Source: Desulfovibrio desulfuricans DSM 642 (GTDB lineage: Bacteria > Desulfobacterota > Desulfovibrionia > Desulfovibrionales > Desulfovibrionaceae). Taken from it: DNA of 64,000 nucleotides. Within the stretch, counting starts at the first letter, position 1, and each line of letters begins with the position of its first letter. The notes under the pieces are model-generated. The model saw nothing but the letters and a program-made list of their open reading frames with translations, searched no databases and had not been told where the DNA came from. The translations under genes and the position numbers were made by a program. Shown here in pieces: positions 36,627 through 44,855 of the stretch. The stretch covers positions 248,001-312,000 of the forward strand of contig NZ_ATUZ01000011.1 in the NCBI RefSeq assembly GCF_000420465.1. The letters run 5' to 3'.

Positions 36627-37532
36627 TCAGGTCTGAGGGCGCAGATTTTTAAAAAACGGCAATTGCATGATGAAGTCGCAAAACTGCCGCAGCACCGGGC
36701 TGGAGGCGGCTGTTTTAAGTACTGTACGCACCTGCGGCAGGGGCGGCAGAGCGCACGTGCCGTCAAGGATGACAAAGCGTCCGTCCATATCCCAATCGGG
36801 CAGAGCGGTTATGCCAAAACCCGCCAGCACCGAACTGCACAGGCTTTCGTACGAGGCGCTCACATAGGCAAAATCGTAGCTTCTGCCTGCGGCATTGAGG
36901 GTTTCCAGCGTGGCGGCGCGCCATGGGCTGCCTTCGCTGTAGGTGGCCAGAGGCACCGGCATGGTCGGCGCAAGCTCAATGTGCCCGCCGCTGGCCCAGT
37001 GCAGGGGCTGCTGCGCCAGTACCTCGAATATGCCCTCGGGCGCGTGGCTGCTGTCAAAGCGGTATTGGTTGATCAGGGCCACATCCAGACTGCCGTCCGC
37101 CAGCATGCGGTCAATGTCCGCAGACATGGCCGAAATAACGCCGATCTGAAGGTCAGGGTTCAGGGCCAGCAGGCGGGCCACGGCTGCCTGCAATTCCACC
37201 GTGCTGAAACTTGGCGGAATCCCCACCGTAATGCGCCCCCGCAATTCAGGTTGCCGGGCTGCGCGCAGCACCGCGTCAAAGCGCAGCAGAATATCTTCCA
37301 GTTCCGGCAGCAGGCGTTGCCCCACCGTGGTGAGGCCAAAGGTGTGCCCGTTGCCCCTCTCCACCAAAGTGCAGTTGAGGTGCGCCTCCAGCCTTTTGAC
37401 AGATTGCGTCACCGCCGACTGGCTGCGGCAAAGCTGCTCCCCGGCTTTCTGAAAGCTGCGGCTGTGGGCCACGGCAATAAAAGCCCGCATATGTTCAAGG
37501 GTAATGCTGCGCGTGTCTGCCGGGAGTTTCAT
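36627..37532 (-). CDS. LysR-family transcriptional regulator
   Basis: 301 aa from the ATG at 37532; the open frame continues upstream but the conserved region starts here (SITLEHMRAFIAVAHSRSFQKAGEQLCRSQSAVTQSVKRLEAHL, the HTH). The rest is a LysR substrate-binding domain (GRITVGIPPSFSTVELQAAVARLL... GIFEVLAQQPLHWASG). Divergent from an EamA exporter, which is its most likely target. Confidence 0.92.
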   Translation of the reverse strand: MKLPADTRSITLEHMRAFIAVAHSRSFQKAGEQLCRSQSAVTQSVKRLEAHLNCTLVERGNGHTFGLTTVGQRLLPELEDILLRFDAVLRAARQPELRGRITVGIPPSFSTVELQAAVARLLALNPDLQIGVISAMSADIDRMLADGSLDVALINQYRFDSSHAPEGIFEVLAQQPLHWASGGHIELAPTMPVPLATYSEGSPWRAATLETLNAAGRSYDFAYVSASYESLCSSVLAGFGITALPDWDMDGRFVILDGTCALPPLPQVRTVLKTAASSPVLRQFCDFIMQLPFFKNLRPQT

Positions 37533-37572
37533 AACACTGACCGCCTTAAAATAAGATGAACTGATTTGTTCA

Positions 37573-37600
37573 TGATAAAAATAAATTTTACAAATTATCA
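37573..37600. promoter_or_regulatory. Dyad in LysR / EamA intergenic region
   Basis: TGATAA (37573-37578) and TTATCA (37595-37600) flank an AT-rich core between the two divergent genes. This is a candidate LysR-type operator. Confidence 0.4.
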
Positions 37601-37654
37601 AGCCCCCGCCTACTGTGGACGCAAGTATATTGCTGCAAGGGGTAGGGGTGAAAA

Positions 37655-38608
37655 ATGGAAAAAACAGCAAGTGTGGAAAGGCCGTTGGAAGCGCACGGGC
37701 CAGGATTGGGACACGGGAGCACGGCAAACTCGGCCCAAAAGCGTCTGAACTGGCGGCACGTGGCTGTGGGCGTGTGCTTCAGCATTATCTGGAGCTCGGC
37801 CTTTGTGGCGGGCAAGATTGTGGTGACGGAAATGGGGCCATTCGTAAGCCTGTTTTACCGGTTTGTGGGCACCGTTTTTGTGCTTGGCCTTTTGTGCGGC
37901 AAAAGCCTGTGGGGGCCGCAGGCGGGCAGGGCGCTGCGGGCGGGATTTGTGCTCGGCCTGCTGAACAACGTGGCCTATCTGGGGCTGAGTTTCTCCGCCC
38001 TGCACCTGGTCTCGCCGCCCTGGGTTGTGGTCATTGTGTCCTGCTCGCCCTTTGCCACCCTTATGCTTGGCGTTGCGCGCGGGCTGGAATCGTTTAGCGC
38101 GGCAAAGCTGCTGGGCTTTGGCCTGTCGCTGGCTGGCATTGTGCTCATGGTGGGCGTGGGCAAGCTTGAGGGCGGGGCCGTTCAGGGTCTGCTGCTGGCT
38201 GCCGGGGCAACCGTGGCTTTTTCCGTAGGTGCGGTGCTCTTTCGCGGCAGATACAGCAATATGCCGCTGCTGCCCGTCAATTTCTGGATGTCAGTCTGCG
38301 CCATGCTCTGTTTTGCCCCAGCGGCCATGCAGAGCAGTGTGACGCCGCTTGCGGTTTCCATTCCGGCCCTGCTGGCACTTGGCTGGCTTGCTGTGGTGAG
38401 CTTGCTGGGCATGGCCCTGTGGCTGCTGCTCATCCGCACGCAAGGGGCATCCACTGCGGCTGCGTATAACATGCTCAATCCCCTGAGCGGGCTGGCCCTT
38501 TCGGCACTGTTGCTGGGCGTCCCCATCCTGCCCGCCGATGTGGCGGGGGCTGCCGCCATTGTGGCGGGCCTTGTCGTGGCTTTGGGCGTGAGGCTGCCAA
38601 AGCGCTAG
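37655..38608 (+). CDS. EamA/DMT-family transporter
   Basis: 317 aa with about ten hydrophobic segments in two EamA repeats (VCFSIIWSSAFVAGKIVVTEMGPFVSLFYR, and the second from about residue 175, AAGATVAFSVGAVLFRGRYS, TQGASTAAAYNMLNPLSGLALSALLLG). It is a drug/metabolite-type inner-membrane exporter; substrate unknown. The first ~30 residues are a soluble polar extension. Divergent from the LysR gene. Confidence 0.9.
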   Translation: MEKTASVERPLEAHGPGLGHGSTANSAQKRLNWRHVAVGVCFSIIWSSAFVAGKIVVTEMGPFVSLFYRFVGTVFVLGLLCGKSLWGPQAGRALRAGFVLGLLNNVAYLGLSFSALHLVSPPWVVVIVSCSPFATLMLGVARGLESFSAAKLLGFGLSLAGIVLMVGVGKLEGGAVQGLLLAAGATVAFSVGAVLFRGRYSNMPLLPVNFWMSVCAMLCFAPAAMQSSVTPLAVSIPALLALGWLAVVSLLGMALWLLLIRTQGASTAAAYNMLNPLSGLALSALLLGVPILPADVAGAAAIVAGLVVALGVRLPKR

Positions 38609-38709
38609 TTTTTTCAATCCGTGGCATGCTTGTTTTTTCACAAGCGGCGCGTATGGTAGAACTGAAAGCGTATTTCAGGTTGTGCGCATTCCAAACCAGG
38701 AGGAAACTC

Positions 38710-39786
38710 ATGAGCAAATTGCGGATTGCCCAGTATGGTTGCGGAAAAATGTCCAAGTATTCCATGCGATACGTGTACGAAAAAGGCGCGGAAATCGTAG
38801 CTGCCTTTGACGTGAACCCCGCAGTGATCGGCCGGGATATCAGTGCCATCATTGGCGGGCCGGAGCGGGGCGTTGTGGTGCACCACGCGGACGAGGCCAA
38901 CAAGGTGCTGGCCGCGCTCAAGCCCGATGCCTGCATCATCACCACCATGAGCCTCATGCGCGATATCGTGGATGCCCTCATGGTCTGCGCCAGAAACGGC
39001 GTCAACGCCATCACCACCAATGAGGAAGCCATCTTCCCCATGAATTCTTCGCCCGCCATCACACGCGAGGTGGACGCCATGGCGAAAAAGACGGGCTGCA
39101 CGGTTTGCGGTTCCGGCTATCAGGATGTGTTCTGGGGCAATCTGATCGCCACTCTGGCCGGGGCCATGCATACCATCAACAAGATCAAGGGCAGCTCTAG
39201 CTACAATGTGGAAGACTACGGCATCGCCCTTGCCAAGGTTCACGGCGCGGGGCTTGACCTGACCTCCTTTGAAAAGGAAATAGCCTCGGCGGACGCCATT
39301 TCGCCCGCCGAACGCCAGCAGTTGATCGAGCGCGGCGAGTTTTTGCCCTCCTATATGTGGAACGTCAACGGCTGGCTGGCGGAGCGTCTGGGCCTTACCG
39401 TCAAAAGCCAGGTGCAGAAGTGCGTGCCCCAGACCCACAGCGCCGAGTTGCGCTCTGAAACGCTGGGCATGACCATCCCTGCCGGGCACGCCACGGGCAT
39501 GTCTGCCGTGGTGACCACGGAAACGGCGGAGGGCATCGTCATCGAGAGCGAATGCGTGGGCAAGGTTTACGCCCCCGGCGAGGTTGACCGCAACGACTGG
39601 ACGCTCATGGGTGAGCCGGATACGCAGGTGGTCATTACCCGCCCCGCCACGGTGGAACTGACCTGCGCCACCATTGTCAACCGCATACCCGACCTTATCA
39701 ACGCCGCGCCGGGCTACGTGACCACCGACCTTATGCCGGTCAACAGCTACAGGGTAAAGCCGCTGGATCATTACGTGCACAAGTAG
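38710..39786 (+). CDS. Dihydrodipicolinate-reductase-like NAD(P) dehydrogenase (2,4-diaminopentanoate dehydrogenase type)
   Basis: 358 aa from the ATG at 38710 (CCAGGAGG upstream). A Rossmann start KLRIAQYGCGKMSKYSMRYVYEKGAEIVAAFDVNP is followed by the family pattern ITTMSLMRDIVDALMVCARNGVNAITTNEEAIFP and VCGSGYQDVFWGNLIATL. It is longer than DapB (about 270 aa) and resembles the Ord-type enzyme of ornithine fermentation and other reductases acting on amino-acid derivatives. No partner genes for that pathway are nearby, so the substrate is open. Confidence 0.72.
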   Translation: MSKLRIAQYGCGKMSKYSMRYVYEKGAEIVAAFDVNPAVIGRDISAIIGGPERGVVVHHADEANKVLAALKPDACIITTMSLMRDIVDALMVCARNGVNAITTNEEAIFPMNSSPAITREVDAMAKKTGCTVCGSGYQDVFWGNLIATLAGAMHTINKIKGSSSYNVEDYGIALAKVHGAGLDLTSFEKEIASADAISPAERQQLIERGEFLPSYMWNVNGWLAERLGLTVKSQVQKCVPQTHSAELRSETLGMTIPAGHATGMSAVVTTETAEGIVIESECVGKVYAPGEVDRNDWTLMGEPDTQVVITRPATVELTCATIVNRIPDLINAAPGYVTTDLMPVNSYRVKPLDHYVHK

Positions 39787-39866
39787 TTTCTACATCCCCC
39801 CTGGCCGCCTTGTGGCGGCATGTCCGCCGTATCAGCAAAAGTTGGTGCGGCGGATTCTTTATGGTG

Positions 39867-39904
39867 TTGACATTTTTGCGTACAGGATTATGCTCATTTG
39901 AGCA
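39867..39904 (+). promoter_or_regulatory. Promoter and overlapping palindromic operator of the ORP cluster
   Basis: TTGACA (39867-39872), 16-base spacer and TATGCT (39889-39894) form a sigma-70-type promoter. The palindrome TGCTCATTTGAGCA (39891-39904) overlaps its -10, a position suited to repression. A CTCAAAT half-site recurs just upstream of the DUF134-NifX gene at 43107-43120. Confidence 0.6.
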
Positions 39905-39928
39905 AAAATAACGAGTAAGGGAGTAGCC

Positions 39929-40279
39929 ATGAAAGTAGCCGTTTCAAGCGAAGGGCCGGGGCTGGAATCGCAGGTTGACCCGCGGTTCGGCAGGGCTGGC
40001 GGATTTGTGATCGTGGATATGGACACCATGCAGGCAGATTATGTGGACAACGGCGCATCGCAGGCGGCGGCTCAGGGCGCTGGCATCCAGACTGCGGAGC
40101 GGCTGGCTGGTATGGGTGTAAAGGCCGTCATGAGCGGCTATGTGGGCCCCAAGGCTTTTACGGCCCTCAAGGCGGCGGGGCTGGACGTGTATCAGGATAT
40201 GGACAACCGCAGCGTGGGCGAAGCCGTGCGCTGCCTTGCCGATGGCTCGGTCAGCCCGGCCACGGCTCCCAACAAGTAG
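39929..40279 (+). CDS. Orange protein (ORP)-like NifX/MTH1175 domain protein
   Basis: 116 aa, a single dinitrogenase Fe-Mo cofactor (NifX/NifB-C) type domain: MKVAVSSEGPGLESQVDPRFGRAGGFVIVDMD ... GMGVKAVMSGYVGPKAFTALKAAGLDVY. Size and sequence resemble the Desulfovibrio ORP, which binds a mixed Mo-Cu sulfide cluster. It lacks the Cys/His-rich C-terminus seen in the other two NifX domains of the cluster. First gene of the ORP operon, behind a promoter with a palindrome; 6 bases before the first ATPase. Confidence 0.85.
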   Translation: MKVAVSSEGPGLESQVDPRFGRAGGFVIVDMDTMQADYVDNGASQAAAQGAGIQTAERLAGMGVKAVMSGYVGPKAFTALKAAGLDVYQDMDNRSVGEAVRCLADGSVSPATAPNK

Positions 40280-40285
40280 GCCCGT

Positions 40286-41191
40286 ATGCGTATTGTGATT
40301 GCCAGCGGCAAGGGCGGCGCGGGAAAGACCACCGTGACCGCCTGCCTTGCCGGACTGTGGGAGCGCGATCTGCTGCTCGTGGATGCGGACGTGGAAGCGC
40401 CCAATCTGCACCTTTTGCTGCACCCGAACCTCGCGGAGCCGGAACCGGTATATCTTGAAGTGCCGGAACTGGTGGAGGAAAAATGCACGGGCTGCGGCGC
40501 ATGCCGCCCCATGTGTTCCTACGGGGCCATTGCCATGATGGGCGCAAAACCCATGTATTTTCAGGATATGTGCCACGGCTGCGGCGGCTGTTTTGAGGTG
40601 TGCCCGGAACAGGCGCTGCGCGTGGCGCAGCGGGAGCTTGGTGCCTTGTTGCTGGGTTCTGTATCCGCTGGCGGCAAAACAATGCCCTTCCTCATGGGCC
40701 GCACCCGCGTGGGAGAGGCCATGACTCCGCCGCTCCTGCGCGCGCAGGAACGCAAGCTGGCAGAATTGCTTGCGGGGCATCCGGCTGACGTGCTCATGGA
40801 CGCCCCCCCCGGCGTGAGTTGTCCGGCCATGACGGCAGCGCGCGGCGCGGATGCCGTGTTGCTGGTGGCGGAACCAACCCCCTTCGGCTTTTATGATTTC
40901 AAGCTGGCGCACGCGGCCTTTGCGCAGTTGGGGCGGCCCGTTGCCGTGGTGATGAACCGCGTGGGCATGGAAGGCAACGCCGATTGCGAGGATGAGCTGC
41001 GCGCATGGTGCGCGGGCGCAAGACTGTCCATACTGGCAGAACTGCCCTTCCAGCGCGAGGCCGCTCACGCCTACGCCCACGGCTTGCCGCCCACGGAAGC
41101 GCAGTGCGCGACCGGGCAGGAATGGCGGCAGCGCTTTGCAAAACTTGCTGGCAGCATGCGGGAGTTTGCCAAGGGGGCCAGACATGCGTGA
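40286..41191 (+). CDS. MinD-superfamily P-loop ATPase with inserted 2x[4Fe-4S] ferredoxin domain (ORP cluster, 1)
   Basis: 301 aa. Deviant Walker A ASGKGGAGKTT at 6-16, then an inserted ferredoxin with CTGCGACRPMC and CHGCGGCFEVC (two 4Fe-4S motifs), then the rest of the ATPase including VLMDAPPGVSCP and VVMNRVG. Such paired ATPases are the core of the anaerobe-specific ORP complex, linked in D. vulgaris to cell division. Overlaps the second ATPase by 8 bases. Confidence 0.93.
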   Translation: MRIVIASGKGGAGKTTVTACLAGLWERDLLLVDADVEAPNLHLLLHPNLAEPEPVYLEVPELVEEKCTGCGACRPMCSYGAIAMMGAKPMYFQDMCHGCGGCFEVCPEQALRVAQRELGALLLGSVSAGGKTMPFLMGRTRVGEAMTPPLLRAQERKLAELLAGHPADVLMDAPPGVSCPAMTAARGADAVLLVAEPTPFGFYDFKLAHAAFAQLGRPVAVVMNRVGMEGNADCEDELRAWCAGARLSILAELPFQREAAHAYAHGLPPTEAQCATGQEWRQRFAKLAGSMREFAKGARHA

Positions 41192-42107
41192 GATAGTTGT
41201 TATCAGCGGCAAGGGCGGTACGGGAAAAACCACCGTCTGCGCCGCATTTGCCGCGCTGGCCCACGCGCAGGGGCAAAAGGCCGTACTCTGCGACCTGGAT
41301 GTGGACGTGCCGGACATGCACATTCTGCTGAACCCGCAGGTGCAGCAGGAGGAAGTTTTTATTTCCGGCAATACGGCCCGCATCAATCCTGATCTGTGCA
41401 CCGCCTGCGGGCGTTGCGCCGAGCTGTGCCGCTTTGATGCGGTGCGGCTTGAAAATGGCCTGTACTCCATAGACGAACTGGGCTGCGAGGGCTGCGGCGT
41501 GTGCCACAAACTTTGCCCGGCGCACGCTGTGGAATTTCCCGAACGGCGCTGTGGCGTGTGGTATGTCAGCAACACCCGTTTTGGCCCCTTTGTACATGCG
41601 CAGCTTGACCCTGGGCAGGAAAATTCGGGTCGTCTTGTGGCCCTGCTCAAGCGTCAGGCCCGGGACAAGGCAACCCAAATGGGCGCAGACCTTGTGCTGT
41701 GCGATGGCTCGCCGGGTGTGGGCTGCCCTGTGATCAGCTCCCTCTCCGGTGCGGCGCTGGCCGTGGCCGTGGTCGAGCCAACGCCTTCAGGGCGGCATGA
41801 CTTTGCCCGTGTGGCGGAGCTGTGCGCGCATTTCCGTATTCCCGTGGCGGTGCTCATCAACAAGGCCGACCTGAACGCGGATGAGGTGGCCCGCATACAC
41901 GCCCTGGCCGATGAGGGTGGGCATCATGTGGTGGGCGAGCTGCCCTTCAGCCCGCTGGTCACGCAGGCCATGGTGCGGCGGCAGGCCCTGACCGAAGAAA
42001 TTTCAACCCTTACCAAACCCCTGGCCGAAACTCTGGCAGCAGCCTGGGAGCGCGTGTGCTCTCTGGCATCGCAACCGGGGCGGCAGGGCGACATAAAACA
42101 CCTGTAA
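41184..42107 (+). CDS. MinD-superfamily P-loop ATPase with inserted 2x[4Fe-4S] ferredoxin domain (ORP cluster, 2)
   Basis: 307 aa from the ATG at 41184, inside the end of its paralogue. Walker A ISGKGGTGKTT, ferredoxin motifs CTACGRCAELC and CEGCGVCHKLC, and LVLCDGSPGVGCP. Clear paralogue of the preceding gene; the two probably form a heterodimer. Followed 12 bases later by a NifX-like gene. Confidence 0.93.
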   Translation: MREIVVISGKGGTGKTTVCAAFAALAHAQGQKAVLCDLDVDVPDMHILLNPQVQQEEVFISGNTARINPDLCTACGRCAELCRFDAVRLENGLYSIDELGCEGCGVCHKLCPAHAVEFPERRCGVWYVSNTRFGPFVHAQLDPGQENSGRLVALLKRQARDKATQMGADLVLCDGSPGVGCPVISSLSGAALAVAVVEPTPSGRHDFARVAELCAHFRIPVAVLINKADLNADEVARIHALADEGGHHVVGELPFSPLVTQAMVRRQALTEEISTLTKPLAETLAAAWERVCSLASQPGRQGDIKHL

Positions 42108-42119
42108 AAGGAAAGCATC

Positions 42120-42497
42120 ATGAGCAAGACTATTCTGGCAATTCCTTCTCAAATGCCCGGCGGCATGGATTCCGGCATGGGTATGCATTTTGGACATTGC
42201 GACATTTACACCATCGTAGAGCTGGAAAACGGTCAGGTTGCCGCCCAGTCCACCCTTGAATCCGTCCCGCACCAGCAGGGCGGGTGCATGGCTCCTGTGC
42301 AGTATCTGGCCTCCCACGGCGTCAATGCGCTTCTGGCTGGCGGCATGGGCATGCGCCCCCTCATGGGCTTCAACCAGATGGGCATCAGCGTGTATTTTGC
42401 AGGCAACCAGCCCACCGTGGGCATGGCCGTGCAGGCATTTTGCCAGGGCAAACTGACGGAATTCACCCCCGAGCATACCTGCGGCGGCGGGCATTAA
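42120..42497 (+). CDS. NifX/MTH1175-like protein with Cys/His-rich C-terminus (ORP cluster)
   Basis: 125 aa. Domain core MHFGHCDIYTIVELENGQV, then HQQGGCMAPVQYLASHGVNALLAGGMGMRPLMGFNQMGISVYFAG, ending in HTCGGGH. The His/Cys pattern (HFGHCD, QQGGC, HTCGGGH) is suited to binding a metal cluster. Between the second ATPase and the small receiver-like protein. Confidence 0.85.
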   Translation: MSKTILAIPSQMPGGMDSGMGMHFGHCDIYTIVELENGQVAAQSTLESVPHQQGGCMAPVQYLASHGVNALLAGGMGMRPLMGFNQMGISVYFAGNQPTVGMAVQAFCQGKLTEFTPEHTCGGGH

Positions 42498-42503
42498 ACC
42501 GTT

Positions 42504-42869
42504 ATGAAACGCTCCATTCTGTTGCAGACAGGGCGGCCCGCAGTTTTTGTCGCCTTTGTGGAGGAGCTTGAGCGTCAGGGCTGCGCCGTAACAACAGTTG
42601 CCGATGCAGAAGCCTGCAAAAAAAGCGTCCAGGGGCAGGCCCCAGCGCTGGTGGTGCTGGATTCCGCTTCGCAGGATCAGGCGAAGCAGGATGTCATCGA
42701 CATCATGCGCGTGAATGCACTGGTGCATACGGCGGTTGTCAGCGAAATGCCCGAGGATGTCTTTCATGACGTCATGGAAGGTCTGGGCATTCTTGCCTCG
42801 CTGCCGACCACGCCCACAGCGGACGATGCGCGCCGTATGACGCGCCTGCTGACGGAGCTTCAGGCCTGA
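42504..42869 (+). CDS. Small receiver-like (degenerate REC fold) protein, ORP cluster
   Basis: 121 aa, 6 bases after the NifX gene. The alternating pattern SILLQTGRPAVFVAFVEELERQGCAVTTV, ALVVLDSAS and VHTAVVSEMPEDVFHDVMEGLGI recalls a response-regulator receiver. It keeps an Asp after LVVL but lacks the paired acidic residues at the end of strand 1 and the conserved Lys, so phosphorylation is doubtful. Function in the ORP complex unknown. Confidence 0.6.
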   Translation: MKRSILLQTGRPAVFVAFVEELERQGCAVTTVADAEACKKSVQGQAPALVVLDSASQDQAKQDVIDIMRVNALVHTAVVSEMPEDVFHDVMEGLGILASLPTTPTADDARRMTRLLTELQA

Positions 42870-43106
42870 TAGAATGATAGCCGCCATGCGCGGCAGGCTT
42901 TACTGTTCCCGCAAACCATTGTCCGTACCCTTGGTTTGCACGGCGCCTTGGGCGCGCGCTGCCTGCGCGCAAGCAGCCTCCGGCCCACGGGAAGCATGGC
43001 CGGGCCTGAACCGGGTTTACCCCTCCCGGTATTGGCCCGGCCATGCGCAGAGCGGCAGATGTGCACGGCCACGGCTTGCGCCACTTGCGCGAGGCGTGGC
43101 ATTGGC

Positions 43107-43120
43107 TTATTCTCAAATAA
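43107..43120 (+). promoter_or_regulatory. AT-rich dyad upstream of DUF134-NifX gene
   Basis: TTATTCTCAAATAA has TTATT/AATAA symmetry and shares CTCAAAT with the palindrome at the ORP promoter. Possible second operator. Confidence 0.4.
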
Positions 43121-43140
43121 AACCATATTACTGGGAAATT

Positions 43141-43857
43141 ATGCCAAGACCTTGCCATTGCAGGCGCGTGAGCGCCCTGCCAAAAAACAGATGTTTCAAG
43201 CCCAACGGTATTCCCCTGCACGAACTTGAAGAGGTTGTGCTGTCGCTGGATGGCCTGGAAGCCCTGCGGCTGGCCGACTTTGAAGACCTGAATATGGATG
43301 CCGCCGCAGCCCGTATGGGTGTTTCGCGGCATACCTTTGGCAGGCTTTTGCGGCGCGCGCGGCGTAGTGTGGCTCAAGCTCTTGTGCAGGGGCAGGCCCT
43401 GCGCATTGAGGGCGGGGTGTGCGCTGTGGATGCAACTGCCGAGGGGGCGGAAAGCGAGGATGCCATGCCGGGCGGGCTGGTGGTGGCTGTGCCAAGCATT
43501 GCCCCCGGCGGGCCGGATGCTGCGCCCAACGCGCATTTTGGCCGATGTCAGTTCTATACCCTTGCCAGGGTGGAGGACGGCAAGATTGGGGAGGTCAGCA
43601 TTCAGCCCAATCCCATGCATCAGGGTGGGGATTGCACCGGGCCGGTGCAGGCCCTTCTACGTCTTGGAGTTGGCGCACTGCTTGCGGGCGGCATGGGCAT
43701 GCGGCCCCTGCGGGCTTTGCAGGAGGCGGGTATAGCCGTGTATTACAATGCCAATCTGCCCACCGTAGCCGACTGTCTTAACGCCTTTGCTGCGGGAAGG
43801 CTTGTTCCTTTCGGCCCTGGGCATCTTTGCCAAGGCGGTTGCGCTTCTGAACGGTAG
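43141..43857 (+). CDS. DUF134 DNA-binding domain fused to NifX/MTH1175 domain
   Basis: 238 aa from the ATG at 43141. N-terminal DUF134: MPRPCHCRRVSALPKNRCFKPNG, then LDGLEALRLADFEDLNMDAAAARMGVSRHTFGRLLRRARRSVAQAL, a sigma-like HTH. A NifX-type domain follows (VPSIAPGGPDAAPNAHFGRCQFY... HQGGDCTGPVQALLRLGVGALLAGGMGM), ending CQGGCASER. A regulator that could sense the state of the same metal cluster its neighbours handle; this is inference. DUF134 proteins are often annotated as DNA-binding partners of NifX genes. Confidence 0.88.
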   Translation: MPRPCHCRRVSALPKNRCFKPNGIPLHELEEVVLSLDGLEALRLADFEDLNMDAAAARMGVSRHTFGRLLRRARRSVAQALVQGQALRIEGGVCAVDATAEGAESEDAMPGGLVVAVPSIAPGGPDAAPNAHFGRCQFYTLARVEDGKIGEVSIQPNPMHQGGDCTGPVQALLRLGVGALLAGGMGMRPLRALQEAGIAVYYNANLPTVADCLNAFAAGRLVPFGPGHLCQGGCASER

Positions 43858-43941
43858 AGCAGAGCAGGTCGCGGCAAAGGCCCGCAATTCCCGACCGTTC
43901 AGAAAGCGCCCTTGGTGATAACCCGGCGGAAAGCCGCCGGG
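43841..43941. terminator. Long inverted repeats between ORP cluster and OmpV gene
   Basis: GCGCTTCTGAACGGT (43841-43855, the end of the DUF134 gene) pairs with ACCGTTCAGAAAGCGC (43894-43909) with one bulge. CCCGGCGG-AAAG-CCGCCGGG is a second perfect hairpin at 43922-43941. They lie between converging genes and probably terminate both. Confidence 0.6.
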
Positions 43942-43958
43942 AACAACGTCAATCTGCT

Positions 43959-44735
43959 CTAAAACGCGTAAAGAAAGCCCCCGCTCAACGAATATTTGTT
44001 GTTGCGTTCAACCATGGGGCTGTCAGTTATTTCCTGTCCCAAAAACTGGCTTTTTCCACTCACAAAAGCGCTCCAGCTTTCTGTAAGGCCGACCCTTAGC
44101 GTCAGTTCCGCATAAGGCGAGAGTGCTGATTCCGGCGAGTAGTGGCTCAGCCCGCTGGCTCGTGCCTCGCTCTTGCTCACGCCGTAATAATAGTCGTTGT
44201 AATTCACGTCGGTCCACTGCACACCAGCCGTGGGAATAAGCGACATATTGGCAAAACGGATGGGGTAGGAATAGGAGGCATCGGCCATCACGCCCTTGTT
44301 CACGCCCAGCGCATCGGTGGAAAGGGTGGCTGCCAGCACGCCAAGTTCGGTGCGCAAGCGGTAGTTGATGCCGGCCATGGCCGATGCATAGCGGTCATCA
44401 AGCTTTTTCATGCCCGAGTTGTCGCTCCATGAGGCATAAAAATGCTGCGGCAGATACGAAAGTTGCACGTTGACTTCATGGTATTCGTTCTTGAACAGGT
44501 GCACGCCGCCGCTCAATCCGCGCAAATACAGATGCTCGCCTTCATATCCCAGCAAGGGCAGGGCCGTGCCCAGCCTTTCCACGCCCTTGTATTCCGAGGT
44601 GGAAACAGTGCCGCCAATGCCGAGGTTGAATCCCCATCGGTTGCTGTCGCTCTTGCCTTCTTCCGCAATAGCAGAAAAAGCCGTTAAAAGAAGAATGGTT
44701 AATGTCGCCAGATACGACAATCCCCGTATTTTCAT
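43959..44735 (-). CDS. MipA/OmpV-family outer-membrane protein
   Basis: 258 aa from the ATG at 44735 (GGGAGGGTTC upstream). Signal peptide MKIRGLSYLATLTILLLTAFSAIAEE. The mature part is a beta-barrel pattern with RWGFNLGIGGTVSTSEYKGVERLGTALPLLGYEGEHLYLRGLSGGVHLF, the MipA/OmpV start, and a terminal aromatic (GGFLYAF) for BAM recognition. Divergent from a TetR regulator across a palindrome, so likely repressed by it. Confidence 0.9.
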   Translation of the reverse strand: MKIRGLSYLATLTILLLTAFSAIAEEGKSDSNRWGFNLGIGGTVSTSEYKGVERLGTALPLLGYEGEHLYLRGLSGGVHLFKNEYHEVNVQLSYLPQHFYASWSDNSGMKKLDDRYASAMAGINYRLRTELGVLAATLSTDALGVNKGVMADASYSYPIRFANMSLIPTAGVQWTDVNYNDYYYGVSKSEARASGLSHYSPESALSPYAELTLRVGLTESWSAFVSGKSQFLGQEITDSPMVERNNKYSLSGGFLYAF

Positions 44736-44781
44736 GAACCCTCCCGCGCAATAAAGCCATTGCACTTTTCATGGAAAATCT

Positions 44782-44797
44782 GTAATCAATTGATTAC
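44782..44797. promoter_or_regulatory. Perfect 16-base palindrome, probable TetR operator
   Basis: GTAATCAATTGATTAC is a perfect palindrome midway between the divergent ompV-like and tetR-like genes. TTTTC-ATG-GAAAA beside it (near 44766) is a second, weaker dyad. Confidence 0.75.
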
Positions 44798-44855
44798 TCA
44801 AAAATAGCCTCATGAAACCAACTGTGTCAAGTCGCAGCAACCATAGGGGATAGCA

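Noticed and set aside
39800-39928. Sigma-54 promoter for the ORP operon as described in D. vulgaris
   Set aside because: No GG-N10-GC element of good quality was found; a sigma-70-type promoter fits better.
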